A DNA stretch of 64,000 bases from Mytilus edulis (lineage: Eukaryota > Mollusca > Bivalvia > Mytilida > Mytilidae), in contig NC_092349.1 of the NCBI RefSeq assembly GCF_963676685.1, positions 54,759,232 to 54,823,231 of the forward strand, given 5' to 3'. Under the pieces are notes generated by a model that saw only the letters and a program-made list of their open reading frames with translations, searched no databases and had not been told where the DNA came from. How positions within the stretch are numbered: position 1 is the stretch's first letter; every line of letters begins with the position of its first letter. Positions 32,458-44,432 of the stretch are shown here, one piece after another. Position numbers and translations under genes: made by a program.

Positions 32458-33548
32458 GACAAGTCTAAAGCAACTGGTTTAGATGATGTCGGACCAAATA
32501 TTTTGAGTATGTGCAGCGATGTCATTGCACCAGCCTTGACATATATATTTAATCTAAGCATCAAAAGTGGTAAATTTCCAAGTATTTTTAAAACTGCAAG
32601 AGTTTGCCCAATTTTTAAAAGTGGCGATGCCTGTAATCCTGATAATTATAGACCAATAGCAGTTTTGCCATGTCTCTCAAAAATCATAGAACGACATATA
32701 GCTAATAGTTTGTATATATTTTTAAATAGTAATGACCTTCTTAATACTACACAGTCAGGTTTTAGACCTAAACATTCGTATACTACTGCACTTACTAAAT
32801 TAGTAGATGAATGGTTGGCAAATATAGATAATGGAGAGATAAACGGAGTTATATTTTTAGATTTAAAGAAAGCTTTTGAGCTGGTTAATCATATAATTTT
32901 ATTGAAAAAACTTGAATATTATAATGTTTCAAATTGTACACTAGACTGGTTTAAGTCATACTTGTTTGAACGAAGCCAACAAGTTAAGGTCAATAACGTC
33001 ATGTCTAATACTAAATGCATAAAAACTGGGGTACCACAAGGTTCTATCCTGGGCCCTCTGTTATTTATTTTATATATCAATGATTTACCACTTAATATAG
33101 AACATTCATTAATAGATTTATATGCAGATGTAAAGGTAATAATTTACTTCAGTTAACTTCTAACCTTCAAAATGATATTCATGTAATTGAAAACTGGTGT
33201 TCGCAAAATTGTATGAAATTAAATGTCAAAAAGTGTAAATCAATGATTGTTGGTTCAAAACAAAGACTTTGTTCAACTGGAAACAGTTTAGATATCAATA
33301 TTTCAAATGAACAAATAGAAAATGTAGATTGTGAAAAACTTCTTGGTTTATATATTGACAAAAACCTAAATTGGAATCAGCAAATAGATAAAATGTCATG
33401 TACTATATCAAACAGAATCAATTTATTACAAAAGATAAGAAAATATTTACCTATGCATATACGTATTATCTATTTTGATGCTTATATTCTGCCATTATTT
33501 GATTATTGTTGCAATATATATGGGGAAGCTGTTGTGAAAGTGGAATAA
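32458..33548 (+). pseudogene. LINE reverse transcriptase domain, broken
   Basis: Motifs in order: KATGLDDVGPNIL, ARVCPIFKSGD, NYRPIAVLP, SGFRPKHSY, FLDLKKAFELVNH, TGVPQGSILGPLLF and LYADV. The active site, normally YADD, reads YADV (about 33121-33132), followed by a frameshift near 33150. The thumb/C-terminal part continues at 33213-33548 (LNVKKCKSMIVGS...LLGLYIDKNLNWN). Not functional as it stands. Confidence 0.82.
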
Positions 33549-34145
33549 ATAAACTTAATAAGTTATTAAAGAAATCTGCTAGGGTTATAGTAGAAGCTGA
33601 CATAATGACATCATCCAGTTTATTGTTTTATAGTTTACGCAGCTGGTTAAATATGGAAAAACGCATTCAATACCAAAAGGCAATACTTGTATCCAAAAGG
33701 CAATACTTGTATTTAAATCATTAAATGGTATGGTTCCTAACTATTTACAAGAAAATTTTCATTTTACTGATAATCAAATTTATAACTTACGTTCAGCTGA
33801 TGAGAAACTATTAAATCTTCCAAAACCAAAAACATTTTTTTTTAAAGAAAACATTTACATATTCAGGTTCTCAAATATGGAACAGTTTACCAAATGAAAT
33901 AAAAATGAGTAATACTCTTGTATCTTTTAAAACAAATTGTTACAAATTTTTCATCAATTGTGCAAATTAATATGCATTTTCATTATTATTTAAATACAAT
34001 TGTATATTGTGTATAATATAACTTTATAATACTCTATGTACTTATAAATATGTTATTATTATTTTGAGGACTCTCAGGAAGATTAGTTTTAACTAATGGG
34101 ATCATCCTCTGGAAATAAAGATTATTTATTTATTTATTTATTTTA

Positions 34146-34853
34146 TTTAATTGAATAATTAATTTGTTTGCATAAGGTCTATCTTTATCCGACGCGGTGA
34201 TTGATTCTATAAAACATCGGTCATGTTAATTTTTTAACCCTGAAACTCAAGCAAACGTGGATATCATAACGATGGACCTGAAAGCCTGGATGTTTTTTTT
34301 TAATCGGTAAACAGCAGGCTGGACAAAGTTTAATTGCTTAGAAACAAATTTGAAGACATAATACAAAAATTATTATGACTGTCGTCAAAATTAATATCAT
34401 AAAACAAAAGTACATCAGTAAAATCTTAAAACTGTAATGAAAATAATTTACATTGATTGTAATTAATTTATAAAAAATAATATAATTTTACCAACCTGTT
34501 TGCTTCCGGAACTATTTATATGGAGATTTTGATCGAGTCTCAGTGTATGTGGCTGTGTAAAGGTACATGTATGCACTATAATACAAAATGATTTGCAAAG
34601 TGAAATAGTATAACTTTGACATTACAAATATCTTGTCAAATTCGAAACTTGTCACGGAATAGGCTAATTAAGGGAATGTACCATACTTGTAATAAACTTG
34701 GTATTATATTTTTTTTTAAACGGGCATTCTCTCCCCCTCACAATTACATAACGTTATATGTTATTAATATAATGTTTCATCACAAAATGCGGTTACTTGG
34801 CAACTTTTAATTACATTTTGACATTTGTAAATGTTTTATAATATCTAAAGCTG
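34146..34853. other. intergenic DNA
   Basis: AT-rich. No gene, repeat pair or conserved signal that I can support. Confidence 0.4.
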
Positions 34854-35787
34854 GGGTCACACATTCCCGATTTTTACTGCCACCCTTGACAGGATCATTC
34901 CCGATTAAAATGTATTAAAAGTCTGATCAAGTCTTAGATCCTGTGAATCGTGGATGGAAATTCAAACTTTAATTAAAATTTGTAAAAAAAATAATTTAAT
35001 CACGACAACAATCAGATATTGTTCAGGAAGCGTCGATATTTAACCGTTTCCAAGCGAATTTATCCCGATAATCCCGTTCTGAATCCGCTTGTAATCCGAT
35101 TTGTATTTTTCGCCAGGTAAAATTCGACCGAGTCTGTCACGATGCGTCCCGATTCTACCGAATGTAAACTGTCGGCATATTCGGGATGATCAGGTACTGT
35201 CGGAACGTAATCCTACCACGGTCCGCTCTATCGCATTGTAAACGGCTTTGTCTGATCTCAGTCATATTGTATTCTGTAATTGTCGGGACTCTGACGTGGG
35301 TATCATTGACGAATTTCGAATCAATAACGAGACTGTTCGGAACGGTTTTGCAAAAACGGTTCGCAATCGACAAGATCTGGATGCAATCTGGACTCAATCG
35401 ACAGAAAAACAGCCATGAAAAATTCCTCCAGATCTTTCCCGTTCCACAGAACACCGTCCAGAATACACAGAACATTGTTCAGAATTCGATCCGATACAGC
35501 AGAATTTGTCACGACATAGCCACGATTGTAATCCGACTAGACAGAATCGACTGAGTTTCCCCGAATGTTACGGGACGCACCTAACTGTCGGTGTGCTTTG
35601 TCGAACTATTCGGACCCTTCCCGACCCGTAGGAATCTGCTACGAACTAAAACGACTGCGTTAAGACAATGATAGGACGTTCCAGATACATTTAATTGAGG
35701 ATACTAATCCGACTTGTTCACTTTTCGTGTCGTATCGCTATCTGATCTCAAACGGGAGCAATAATCGGCAATGTGTGAACCCCGCAT
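34854..35787. mobile_element. TIR element about 0.93 kb (GGGGTCACACATTCCCGAT ends)
   Basis: Left end GGGGTCACACATTCCCGATT and right end ...AATCGGCAATGTGTGAACCCC are imperfect inverted repeats of about 27 bp. No transposase seen. The left breakpoint of the 4.76-kb tandem duplication (35284) falls inside it, so the second copy has only its right part (40040-40543). Confidence 0.6.
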
Positions 35788-35794
35788 AATACCG

Positions 35795-37375
35795 CAGTTC
35801 CACTAGGCCACGATCGCACTACGATCTGTGAAAAAATGCAAATGTTGTTGATCGTAGTACGATCTTGTAGATCGCAGTAATGTCGTACCAGGGTTATGGT
35901 GAGGTCTTCAAGATCGTGATGAGCGTGGCCAACTTTGAATATGTTCAAAACAATCGTGGTGCGATCGTGGCGAAAGCAGGTCGTAGTAGAAGCGTAGTGA
36001 GAGCTCACTAAGATCGTAGTCAGATCGCAAAGGTCGCTATACCATCTTAGCGACAGCGTGGTTCTGTGCGGAGAGACTGCGCTACGATCTCACAGCGAGA
36101 TTATAACGACCTGACTACGATCATTACGTTCTTACCGCGACCCAACTACGACTATATCACTCTGTTCACGACCATAGTACGATTCTAGAACGCACTTGCC
36201 GTCCTCATCACGCTCTTCTCACGACCTGAATACGTTCATACTACGACCCTCATTGTTATTGTCATTTTCACATAAAATATACAAAAAGCTCTCAAGAATT
36301 TGTTTGTCTGTATGTAATTATTCATTTGCTCTAACGGCTTTTCATTTTCATATAGAATGGAGCGTTGGTTTTCTCGTTTGAATGGTTTTTACACTTGTAT
36401 TAATTTAATAAAGTAAGGGACATAGTGAATGATAGTCATTACTTAATTCACATAGTATTTTTTTTTGATTGACCCCTTTCTTAACTTATTGAGGAAAAAA
36501 AAATATTGACCAATCAAGATAAATGTAAAAATCAATGTCGAGTAAACGAACGAAACTTGCAGTTTACCCCCCCCCCCCCCCTTTCCCCAACTATTTGATT
36601 TAAGTTTATTTTATCCTACATTGATCTTTTGATGTCAACCCTAAGATCACGATATGAACGTAGTATAATCGTGGTAAGAACGTGCTATAATCGAAGAAGA
36701 AGCGTGGTAAGATCGTGTTGCAATCGGATAACTCGTGGCATGCTCTTAGTGAGAACGTGAAGAGCGTAAAAAGATCTTGAGAAGCGTAGTGAGGTCGCAA
36801 AATAAGCGCGATGAGAACGTGGTATGGTCGTAACGGGATCGTTGTAGACTTAAGGATGTATTTGTATCGTGAAAGCAACCAATCTAATTAAAAACCGATC
36901 TCTCATCGCTCCCGTTTTCTGGGAGATCTAACGCAATCGGCTTTGAGGTCACATGTGAGTGAACTAAAAGTAATGAATTTATAAAGATATGCAAATGAGT
37001 TGACGACCTATTATTAAACCAATCAAAAAAGTTTATGAATTATTTTGAATGACGATTTCGTCGTAAATAAAATGAGTTACACCCCTTTGCCTTACCATGC
37101 TTACGTTAAACTTTCAAGATCGTGGAAGACTCAATTTTGTTGGTCGAAAAAGACACACCTACGAGGTCACTCACATGTGACCTCAAAGCGGGTTTTGTTA
37201 GATCTCCCACGCGACATATCAGAAACAGGAGCGATGAGAGATTGGTTTTTAATTAGATTGGAAAGCTACGAACATTTACATTTTCATGCCGATCATACTG
37301 CGACCTTACCACGATGTGAATTTATTCTACATCGCGGTGAGCGTGGTGCAATCGTGGTCTTGTGGGACTTGGGCT
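35795..37375. mobile_element. 1.6-kb TIR element rich in ACGATC motifs, copy 1
   Basis: Left end GCAGTTCCACTAGGCCACGATCGCAC is matched by the complement of the right end (GTGCAATCGTGGTCTTGTGGGACTTG). The interior is packed with degenerate direct and inverted ACGATC/GATCGT words. It holds a palindromic MITE (36416-36642) and a strong internal inverted repeat (about 36884-36965 with 37160-37262). No transposase frame. Duplicated at about 40551-42132. Confidence 0.6.
36416..36642. repeat. palindromic MITE, copy 3
   Basis: Starts AGGGACATAG, ends GATGTCAACCCT, with TAA following. Poly-C in the centre. Nested in the 1.6-kb TIR element. Confidence 0.65.
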
Positions 37376-38520
37376 TAAAATGTAAAGGGTTTAATAAATG
37401 TTTGTACATAAACGATTTATTTCATTATTTTCATATTGACTTTATTACAAATGAAACAGCTTTGGACCACATTTTATACTGAAAACACTGGTAGACAAAT
37501 TATACAACAGTAAGGAGGTATATACCATATACTAGTACTTGTTTTGTAGACTTCCACTAATCGTTTGATAGTTTTTAATAAGTTTTACTGGTACTCTATT
37601 TAATTATATCAGTCATGTCAGATGTGTAAATGTATGTCAATAGTAAAAAGCATGCGAGTTTCTCTCTCTTATTTTTAGAACATTCAATAATAAAATTAAC
37701 GGTACAAATTGTCTTGCACCAGATACACATTTCGACAATACATGTCTCTTCAGTGATGCTCGTGGCCAATAAGGTGTAAGCTAAGGAGACCTGCCGAGCC
37801 CTGCCGTGTTTAAATTACTAGTAGTTTCGTGATTGCTAATCATCTTTATTTACCACACCTTAAAATACAGATACATGTAGAATACATAGAATAGCACTAG
37901 TAAGTGTGGACCAAAAGGCATTTTACAACTCGCCAAATATTGTGCAAGAAATATGAATTTACACAAAATCTTTTTTTTAACTCTTTAATTTTTTTATATA
38001 TGTATACATACAATGTAGAAGGATACTAAAATTTGATCACACAAACTGAAATGTAATTCATCCTCAATTTCATCAGAACATAAACTACAGATTTTAATCT
38101 TAATTTTTGTCTTGAAATTAGAGAGTAACTTCCAACTTCTTTAGCTAATTAAAATTGGAACTACTTTGTCTTATTTAAATGAACTGCATTTTACCCCTAT
38201 AAATGCTTGATAAATCTAGTTTTTAGCAAAGTTAACTGTTCTACCAGCTGAGAACATAACTGATTTTGTTATGTCTTTCCCCTTTTTTGTCTTCAATTTT
38301 GACATATATTGTTAATGTTTAATCTCTATAACTTTTCCACTCTAAATGGTGCCTACAGTGTTGTTTAGAGAACCCCGGAACCCTTTTTTGAAAATCTTGG
38401 ATCTGCAATTGAAATGCATGACGCATATGCGCGCAACCATCGAGGTTGTAAATATTTGATATAAATTGCATCACATGTACAAGAGAACGACACATGAGAA
38501 AATGTGGTATTAAAAATACT
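37376..38520. other. non-coding DNA downstream of the duplicated Kv exon, copy 1
   Basis: No gene seen. Its counterpart in copy 2 is 42133-43277. The open frame 37045-37482 and its counterpart 41802-42167 run through TIR-element sequence and show no protein domain. Confidence 0.5.
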
Positions 38521-38711
38521 GGCTGTAAATTCAGAAACTATTGCGTGCATTTATATATTAAATACTAAAATGCGATTTTAATTTTTGCGATATTGAGAAA
38601 AAAAAGTTCAATTCACTTAAAAAACAAATGTGAGTTTAACATATTGCGTTTATAACCCTGTCGCATTTTTCGCAATAATTAAAACATCGCAATAATTTCT
38701 GAATTTACAGC
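38521..38711. repeat. MITE of the GCGATATTGAG family (copy 1 side)
   Basis: Begins CTGTAAATTCAGAAACTATTGCG and ends CGCAATAATTTCTGAATTTACAG, so the termini are 20-bp-class inverted repeats. The interior is TTTTTGCGATATTGAGAAAA. Duplicated at 43278-43468; a third relative is in MCT intron 2. Confidence 0.75.
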
Positions 38712-38805
38712 ACCTTGAAATATTTTGATAAAGTTGCACATATATTTAGCGATTTAAAAACGAATACTCTGCTGTAGACTTAATTGAATAGCATGTCACT
38801 ATTTG

Positions 38806-39675
38806 TTATGACTGAGGTTTAATACTGTTGTTTCTTTTGGAAAGCTTCTCATGATTTATCTTAACACGATTTTCAAAATTGCGGATATCTTGCATTCTTG
38901 TATAAAACGTATTGAAATTTGTCGCAATGATGGCAATAGGCATTGCAATTATTATAACTCCACAAACGGCACAGCATGCTCCAACACATTTTCCAAGAAC
39001 TGACTTCGGGTAATGATCTCCATAACCAACTGTTGTCATAGTAATAACAGACCACCATATTCCCTCAAAAGATGACGGGAAGGTTGTGGACTCGGACATT
39101 TCGGCGAAAAATATTATGTTAGCGAAAAACATTGCTAACATTAAAATTGTTAAGAATAACATAACCAATTCTTTGATGCTCTCTCTGATGGTCGTAAGTA
39201 GTATTTTCAGTCCATCAAATTGCTTCGAAAGACGCGTTATTCGAAACATACGAAATGATATTGACGCAAAACATAATTGGTTTATTGCAAGTAGTGTGTT
39301 GTTTTTTAACAAAATTGTAAAACCAAACTGTCGAACGACGAATCTAAACCACATTGAAACATCCTATACGACATCCAGTATATTTAACCCGTCTTTTAGA
39401 AATGTTAGTTTTGACGGAGAAGCTGCAAATCTTGTACAAAATTCGAGTGTGAAAAAAACTAGCAAGCAGTCATCAATTATATACCACCAAAGTTCAAGTT
39501 CTGTCGTTAGAAAAAATACAGCCTTTGAGCTATTCATATCTCTCAAGAGTCCAATATTCTGCATCAAAGTAACATTGTTCGTGCTTTCCAAGGGAATTCT
39601 AAAATATGGACTGGTGAACAGTAGTTCCATAAATACAGACAGGATCACAACCAGACAGTACGCAAAATTGTAGCA
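38806..39675 (-). pseudogene. duplicate Kv A channel exon with a nonsense codon
   Basis: Same length (870 bp) and acceptor (TTTTTTTTCAG at 39676 and above) as the intact exon 43563-44432. Codon 104, TTG in the intact copy, is TAG here (39366-39364), in S3 before the voltage sensor and pore. A few conservative replacements are also present (for example V to L in TTEVEL, L to M in KELVLLF, L to F in IIFLAEM). The pore TVGYGD is still encoded but downstream of the stop. It has no T1 exon of its own; the only T1 exon lies upstream at 45655-45203. A transcript splicing to it would be truncated. Confidence 0.88.
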
Positions 39676-40550
39676 CTGAAAAAAAACCAAGGAATATTGC
39701 TTGAAATATCATGTCTGAAATTAAAAAAAACATACTTAAGGACCAATCAATCGATCAATCTTAACAATCAATCTACACTAAATGTTAAACTCCATCCTAA
39801 TTGGGATGCTTGTTCAAATTCAGAAAGACCACCAGTGGTTGTTGTGGATTTTCATATGTGCTGTAATTAAAATAGGATTGAATCATATAACAAGGTGTTT
39901 TATACCGCATTCAAAATGATCTTTTGAAATATTTAACTTTAAAACATACACTATATCAGTCTATATGTATTACACATTAATAAATTACTAAAATATATAT
40001 TTAAAGTACACCAATTACTTGCATTCCTCACCATTTGCACGGGACTCTGACGTGGGTATCATTGACGAATTTCGAATCAATAACGAGACTGTTCGGAACG
40101 GTTTTGCAAAAACGGTTCGCAATCGACAAGATCTGGATGCAATCTGGACTCAATCGACAGAAAAACAGCCATGAAAAATTCCTCCAGATCTTTCCCGTTC
40201 CACAGAACACCGTCCAGAATACACAGAACATTGTTCAGAATTCGATCCGATACAGCAGAATTTGTCACGACATAGCCACGATTGTAATCCGACTAGACAG
40301 AATCGGCTGAGTTTCCCCGAATGTTACGGGACGCACCTAACTGTCGGTGTGCTTTGTCGAACTATTCAGACCCTTCCCGACCCGTAGGAATCTGCTACGA
40401 ACTAAAACGACTGCGTTAAGACAATGATAGGACGTTCCAGATACATTTAATTGAGGATACTAATCCGACTTGTTCACTTTTCGTGTCGTATCGCTATCTG
40501 ATCTCAAACGGGAGCAATAATCGGCAATGTGTGAACCCCGCATAATACCG

Positions 40551-42132
40551 CAGTTCCACTAGGCCACGATCGCACTACGATCTGTGAAAAAATGCAAATG
40601 TTGTTGATCGTAGTACGATCTTGTAGATCGCAGTAATGTCGTACCAGGGTTATGGTGAGGTCTTCAAGATCGTGATGAGCGTGGCCAACTTTGAATATGT
40701 TCAAAACAATCGTGGTGCGATCGTGGCGAAAGCAGGTCGTAGTAGAAGCGTAGTGAGAGCTCACGAAGATCGTAGTCAGATCGCAAAGGTCGCTATACCA
40801 TCTTAGCGACAGCGTGGTTCTGTGCGGAGAGACTGCGCTACGATCTCACAGCGAGATTATAACGACCTGACTACGATCATTACGTTCTTACCGCGACCCA
40901 ACTACGACTATATCACTCTGTTCACGACCATAGTACGATTCTAGAACGCACTTGCCGTCCTCATCACGCTCTTCTCACGACCTGAATACGTTCATACTAC
41001 GACCCTTATTGTTATTGTCATTTTCACATAAAATATACAAAAAGCTCTCAAGAATTTGTTTGTCTGTATGTAATTATTCATTTGCTCTAACGGCTTTTCA
41101 TTTTCATATAGAATGGAGCGTTGGTTTTCTCGTTTGAATGGTTTTTACACTTGTATTAATTTCATAAAGTAAGGGACATAGTGAATGATAGTCATTACTT
41201 AATTCACATAGTATTTTTTTTTGATTGACCCCTTTCTTAACTTATTGAGGAAAAAAAAATATTGACCAATCAAGATAAATGTAAAAATCAATGTCGAGTA
41301 AACGAAACTTGCAGTTTAACCCCCCCCCCCCCCCCCCCCTTTCCCAACTATTTGATTTAAGTTTATTTTATCCTACATTGATCTTTTGATGTCAACCCTA
41401 AGATCACGATATGAACGTAGTATAATCGTGGTAAGAACGTGCTATAATCGAAGAAGAAGCGTGGTAAGATCGTGTTGCAATCGGATAACTCGTGGCATGC
41501 TCTTAGTGAGAACGTGAAGAGCGTAAAAAGATCTTGAGAAGCGTAGTGAGGTCGCAAAATAAGCGCGATGAGAACGTGGTATGGTCGTAACGGGATCGTT
41601 GTAGACTTAAGGATGTATTTGTATCGTGAAAGCAACCAATCTAATTAAAAACCGATCTCTCATCGCTCCCGTTTTCTGGGAGATCTAACGCAACCGGCTT
41701 TGAGGTCACATGTGAGTGAACTAACAGTAATGAATTTATAAAGATATGCAAATGAGTTGACGACCTATTATTAAACCAATCAAAAAAGTTTATGAATTAT
41801 TTTGAATGACGATTTCGTCGTAAATAAAATGAGTTACACCCCTTTGCCTTACCATGCTTACGTTAAACTTTCAAGATCGTGGAAGACTCAATTTTGTTGG
41901 TCAAAAAAGACACACCTACGAGGTCACTCACATGTGACCTCAAAGCGGGTTTTGTTAGATCTCCCACGCGACATATCAGAAACAGGAGCGATGAGAGATT
42001 GGTTTTTAATTAGATTGGAAAGCTACGAACATTTACATTTTCATGCCGATCATACTGCGACCTTACCACGATGTGAATTTATTCTACATCGCGGTGAGCG
42101 TGGTGCAATCGTGGTCTTGTGGGACTTGGGCT
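40551..42132. mobile_element. 1.6-kb TIR element rich in ACGATC motifs, copy 2
   Basis: Second copy carried by the tandem duplication. It differs from copy 1 by a longer poly-C tract, loss of one ACGA and scattered substitutions. Confidence 0.6.
41172..41399. repeat. palindromic MITE, copy 4
   Basis: Duplicate of copy 3 within the tandem duplication, with an expanded C-tract (about 41320-41339). Confidence 0.65.
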
Positions 42133-43277
42133 TAAAATGTAAAGGGTTAATAAATGTTTGTACATAAACGATTTATTTCATTATTTTCATATTGACTTTA
42201 TTACAAATGAAACAGCTTTGGACCACATTTTATACTGAAAACACTGGTAGACAAATTATACAACAGTAAGGAGGTATATACCATATACTAGTACTTGTTT
42301 TGTAGACTTCCACTAATCGTTTGATAGTTTTTAATAAGTTTTACTGGTACTCTATTTAATTATATCAGTCATGTCAGATGTGTAAATGTATGTCAATAGT
42401 AAAAAGCATGCGAGTTTCTCTCTCTTATTTTTAGAACATTCAATAATAAAATTAACGGTACATATTTTCTTGCACCAGATACGCATTTCGACAATACATG
42501 TCTCTTCAGTGATGCTCGTGGCCAATAAGGTGTAAGCTAAGGAGACCTGCCGAGCCCTGCCGTGTTTAAATTACTAGTAGTTTCGTGATTGCTAATCATC
42601 TTTATTTACCACACCTTAAAATACAGATACATGTAGAATACATAGAATAGCACTAGTAAGTGTGGACCAAAAGGCATTTTACAACTCGCCAAATATTGTG
42701 CAAGAAATATGAATTTACACAAAATCTTTTTTTTAACTCTTTAATTTTTTTTATATATGTATACATACAATGTAGAAGGATACTAAAATTTGATCACACA
42801 AACTGAAATGTAATTCATCCTCAATTTCATCAGAACATAAACTACAGATTTTAATCTTAATTTTTGTCTTGAAATTAGAGAGTAACTTCCAACTTCTTTA
42901 GCTAATTAAAATTGGAACTACTTTGTCTTATTTAAATGAACTGCATTTTACCCCTATAAATGCTTGATAAATCTAGTTTTTAGCAAAGTTAACTGTTCTA
43001 CCAGCTGAGAACATAACTGATTTTGTTATGTCTTTCCCCTTTTTTGTCTTCAATTTTGACATATATTGTTAATGTTTAATCTCTATAACTTTTCCACTCT
43101 AAATGGTGCCTACAGTGTTGTTTAGAGAACCCCGGAACCCTTTTTTGAAAATCTTGGATCTGCAATTGAAATGCATGACGCATATGCGCGCAACTATCGA
43201 GGTTGTAAATATTTGATATAAATTGCATCACATGTACAAGAGAACGACACATGAGAAAATGTGGTATTAAAAATACT

Positions 43278-43468
43278 GGCTGTAAATTCAGAAACTATTG
43301 CGTGCATTTATATATTAAATACTAAAATGCGATTTTAATTTTTGCGATATTGAGAAAAAAAAGTTCAATTCACTTAAAAAACAAATGTGAGTTTAACATA
43401 TTGCGTTTATAACCCTGTCGCATTTTTCGCAATAATTAAAACATCGCAATAATTTCTGAATTTACAGC
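43278..43468. repeat. MITE of the GCGATATTGAG family (copy 2 side)
   Basis: Duplicate of 38521-38711 carried by the 4.76-kb tandem duplication. Lies about 100 bp 3' of the Kv A stop codon, so it may be in the 3' UTR. Confidence 0.7.
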
Positions 43469-43562
43469 ACCTTGAAATATTTTGATAAAGTTGCACATAT
43501 ATTTAGCGATTTAAAAACGAATACTCTGCTGTAGACTTAATTGAATAGCATGTCACTATTTG

Positions 43563-44432
43563 TTATGACTGAGGTTTAATACTGTTGTTTCTTTTGGAAA
43601 GCTTCTCATGATTTATCTTAACACGATTTTCAAAATTGCGGATATCTTGCATTCTTGTATAAAACGTATTGAAATTTGTCGCAATGATGGCAATAGGCAT
43701 TGCAATTATTATAACTCCACAAACGGCACAGCATGCTCCAACACATTTTCCAAGAACTGACTTCGGGTAATGATCTCCATAACCAACTGTTGTCATAGTA
43801 ATAACAGACCACCATATTCCCTCAAAAGATGACGGGAAGGTTGTGGACTCGGACATTTCGGCCAAAAATATTATGTTAGCGAAAAACATTGCTAACATTA
43901 AAATTGTTAAGAATAACAGAACCAATTCTTTGATGCTCTCTCTGATGGTCGTAAGTAGTATTTTCAGTCCATCAAATTGCTTCGAAAGACGCGTTATTCG
44001 AAACATACGAAATGATATTGACGCAAAACATAATTGGTTTATTGTAAGTAGTGTGTTGTTTTTTAACAAAATTGTAAAACCAAACTGTCGGACGACGAAT
44101 CTAAACCACATTGAAACATCCAATACGACATCCAGTATATTTAACCCGTCTTTTAGAAATGTTAGTTTTGACGGAGAAGCTGCAAATCTTGTACAAAATT
44201 CGAGTGTGAAAAAAACGAGCAGGCAGTCATCAATTATATACCACCAAAGTTCAACTTCTGTCGTTAGAAAAAATACAGCCTTTGAGTTATTCATATCTCT
44301 CAAGAGTCCAATATTCTGCATAAAAGTAACATTGTTCGTGCTTTCCAAGGGAATTCTAAAATATGGACTGGTGAACAGTAGTTCCATAAACACAGACAGG
44401 ATCACAACCAGACAGTACGCAAAATTGTAGCA
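43563..44432 (-). CDS. Kv A exon 2 (S1-S6, intact copy)
   Basis: Begins CYNFAYCLVV directly after the acceptor and ends ...SIKPQS, TAA. The open frame extends upstream to 44510, but that part is the intron's pyrimidine tract. Lies in copy 2 of the tandem duplication. Confidence 0.9.
   Translation of the reverse strand, partial: CYNFAYCLVVILSVFMELLFTSPYFRIPLESTNNVTFMQNIGLLRDMNNSKAVFFLTTEVELWWYIIDDCLLVFFTLEFCTRFAASPSKLTFLKDGLNILDVVLDVSMWFRFVVRQFGFTILLKNNTLLTINQLCFASISFRMFRITRLSKQFDGLKILLTTIRESIKELVLLFLTILMLAMFFANIIFLAEMSESTTFPSSFEGIWWSVITMTTVGYGDHYPKSVLGKCVGACCAVCGVIIIAMPIAIIATNFNTFYTRMQDIRNFENRVKINHEKLSKRNNSIKPQS

Larger units (their letters stand above)
31409..34145 (+). mobile_element. 5'-truncated, damaged non-LTR retrotransposon (Jockey/CR1-like)
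   Basis: Begins inside an apurinic-type endonuclease domain and ends in an AATAAAG-containing tail followed by (TTTA)n (34125-34145). The order endonuclease, reverse transcriptase, 3' tail is that of LINEs. Several frameshifts interrupt the frame. The 5' truncation is typical of target-primed insertion. The clade assignment is tentative. Confidence 0.85.
35284..40039. repeat. 4.76-kb tandem duplication, copy 1
   Basis: Starts CGGGACTCTGACGTGG and ends ACACCATTTGCAC-type sequence directly before copy 2. The two copies align nearly base for base with offset 4,756-4,757 bp. Carries two TIR elements, a palindromic MITE, a GCGATATTGAG MITE and the damaged duplicate of the Kv A channel exon. Confidence 0.95.

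Noticed and set aside
37045-37482. 145-aa frame, with a 121-aa counterpart at 41802-42167
   Set aside because: Present twice only because of the tandem duplication. It runs through inverted-repeat and TIR sequence, the C-terminus differs by an indel, and no known domain is present.
43843-44430. 195-aa plus-strand frame (and its twin at 39086-39673)
   Set aside because: Exact antisense shadow of the Kv channel exon; no domain of its own.
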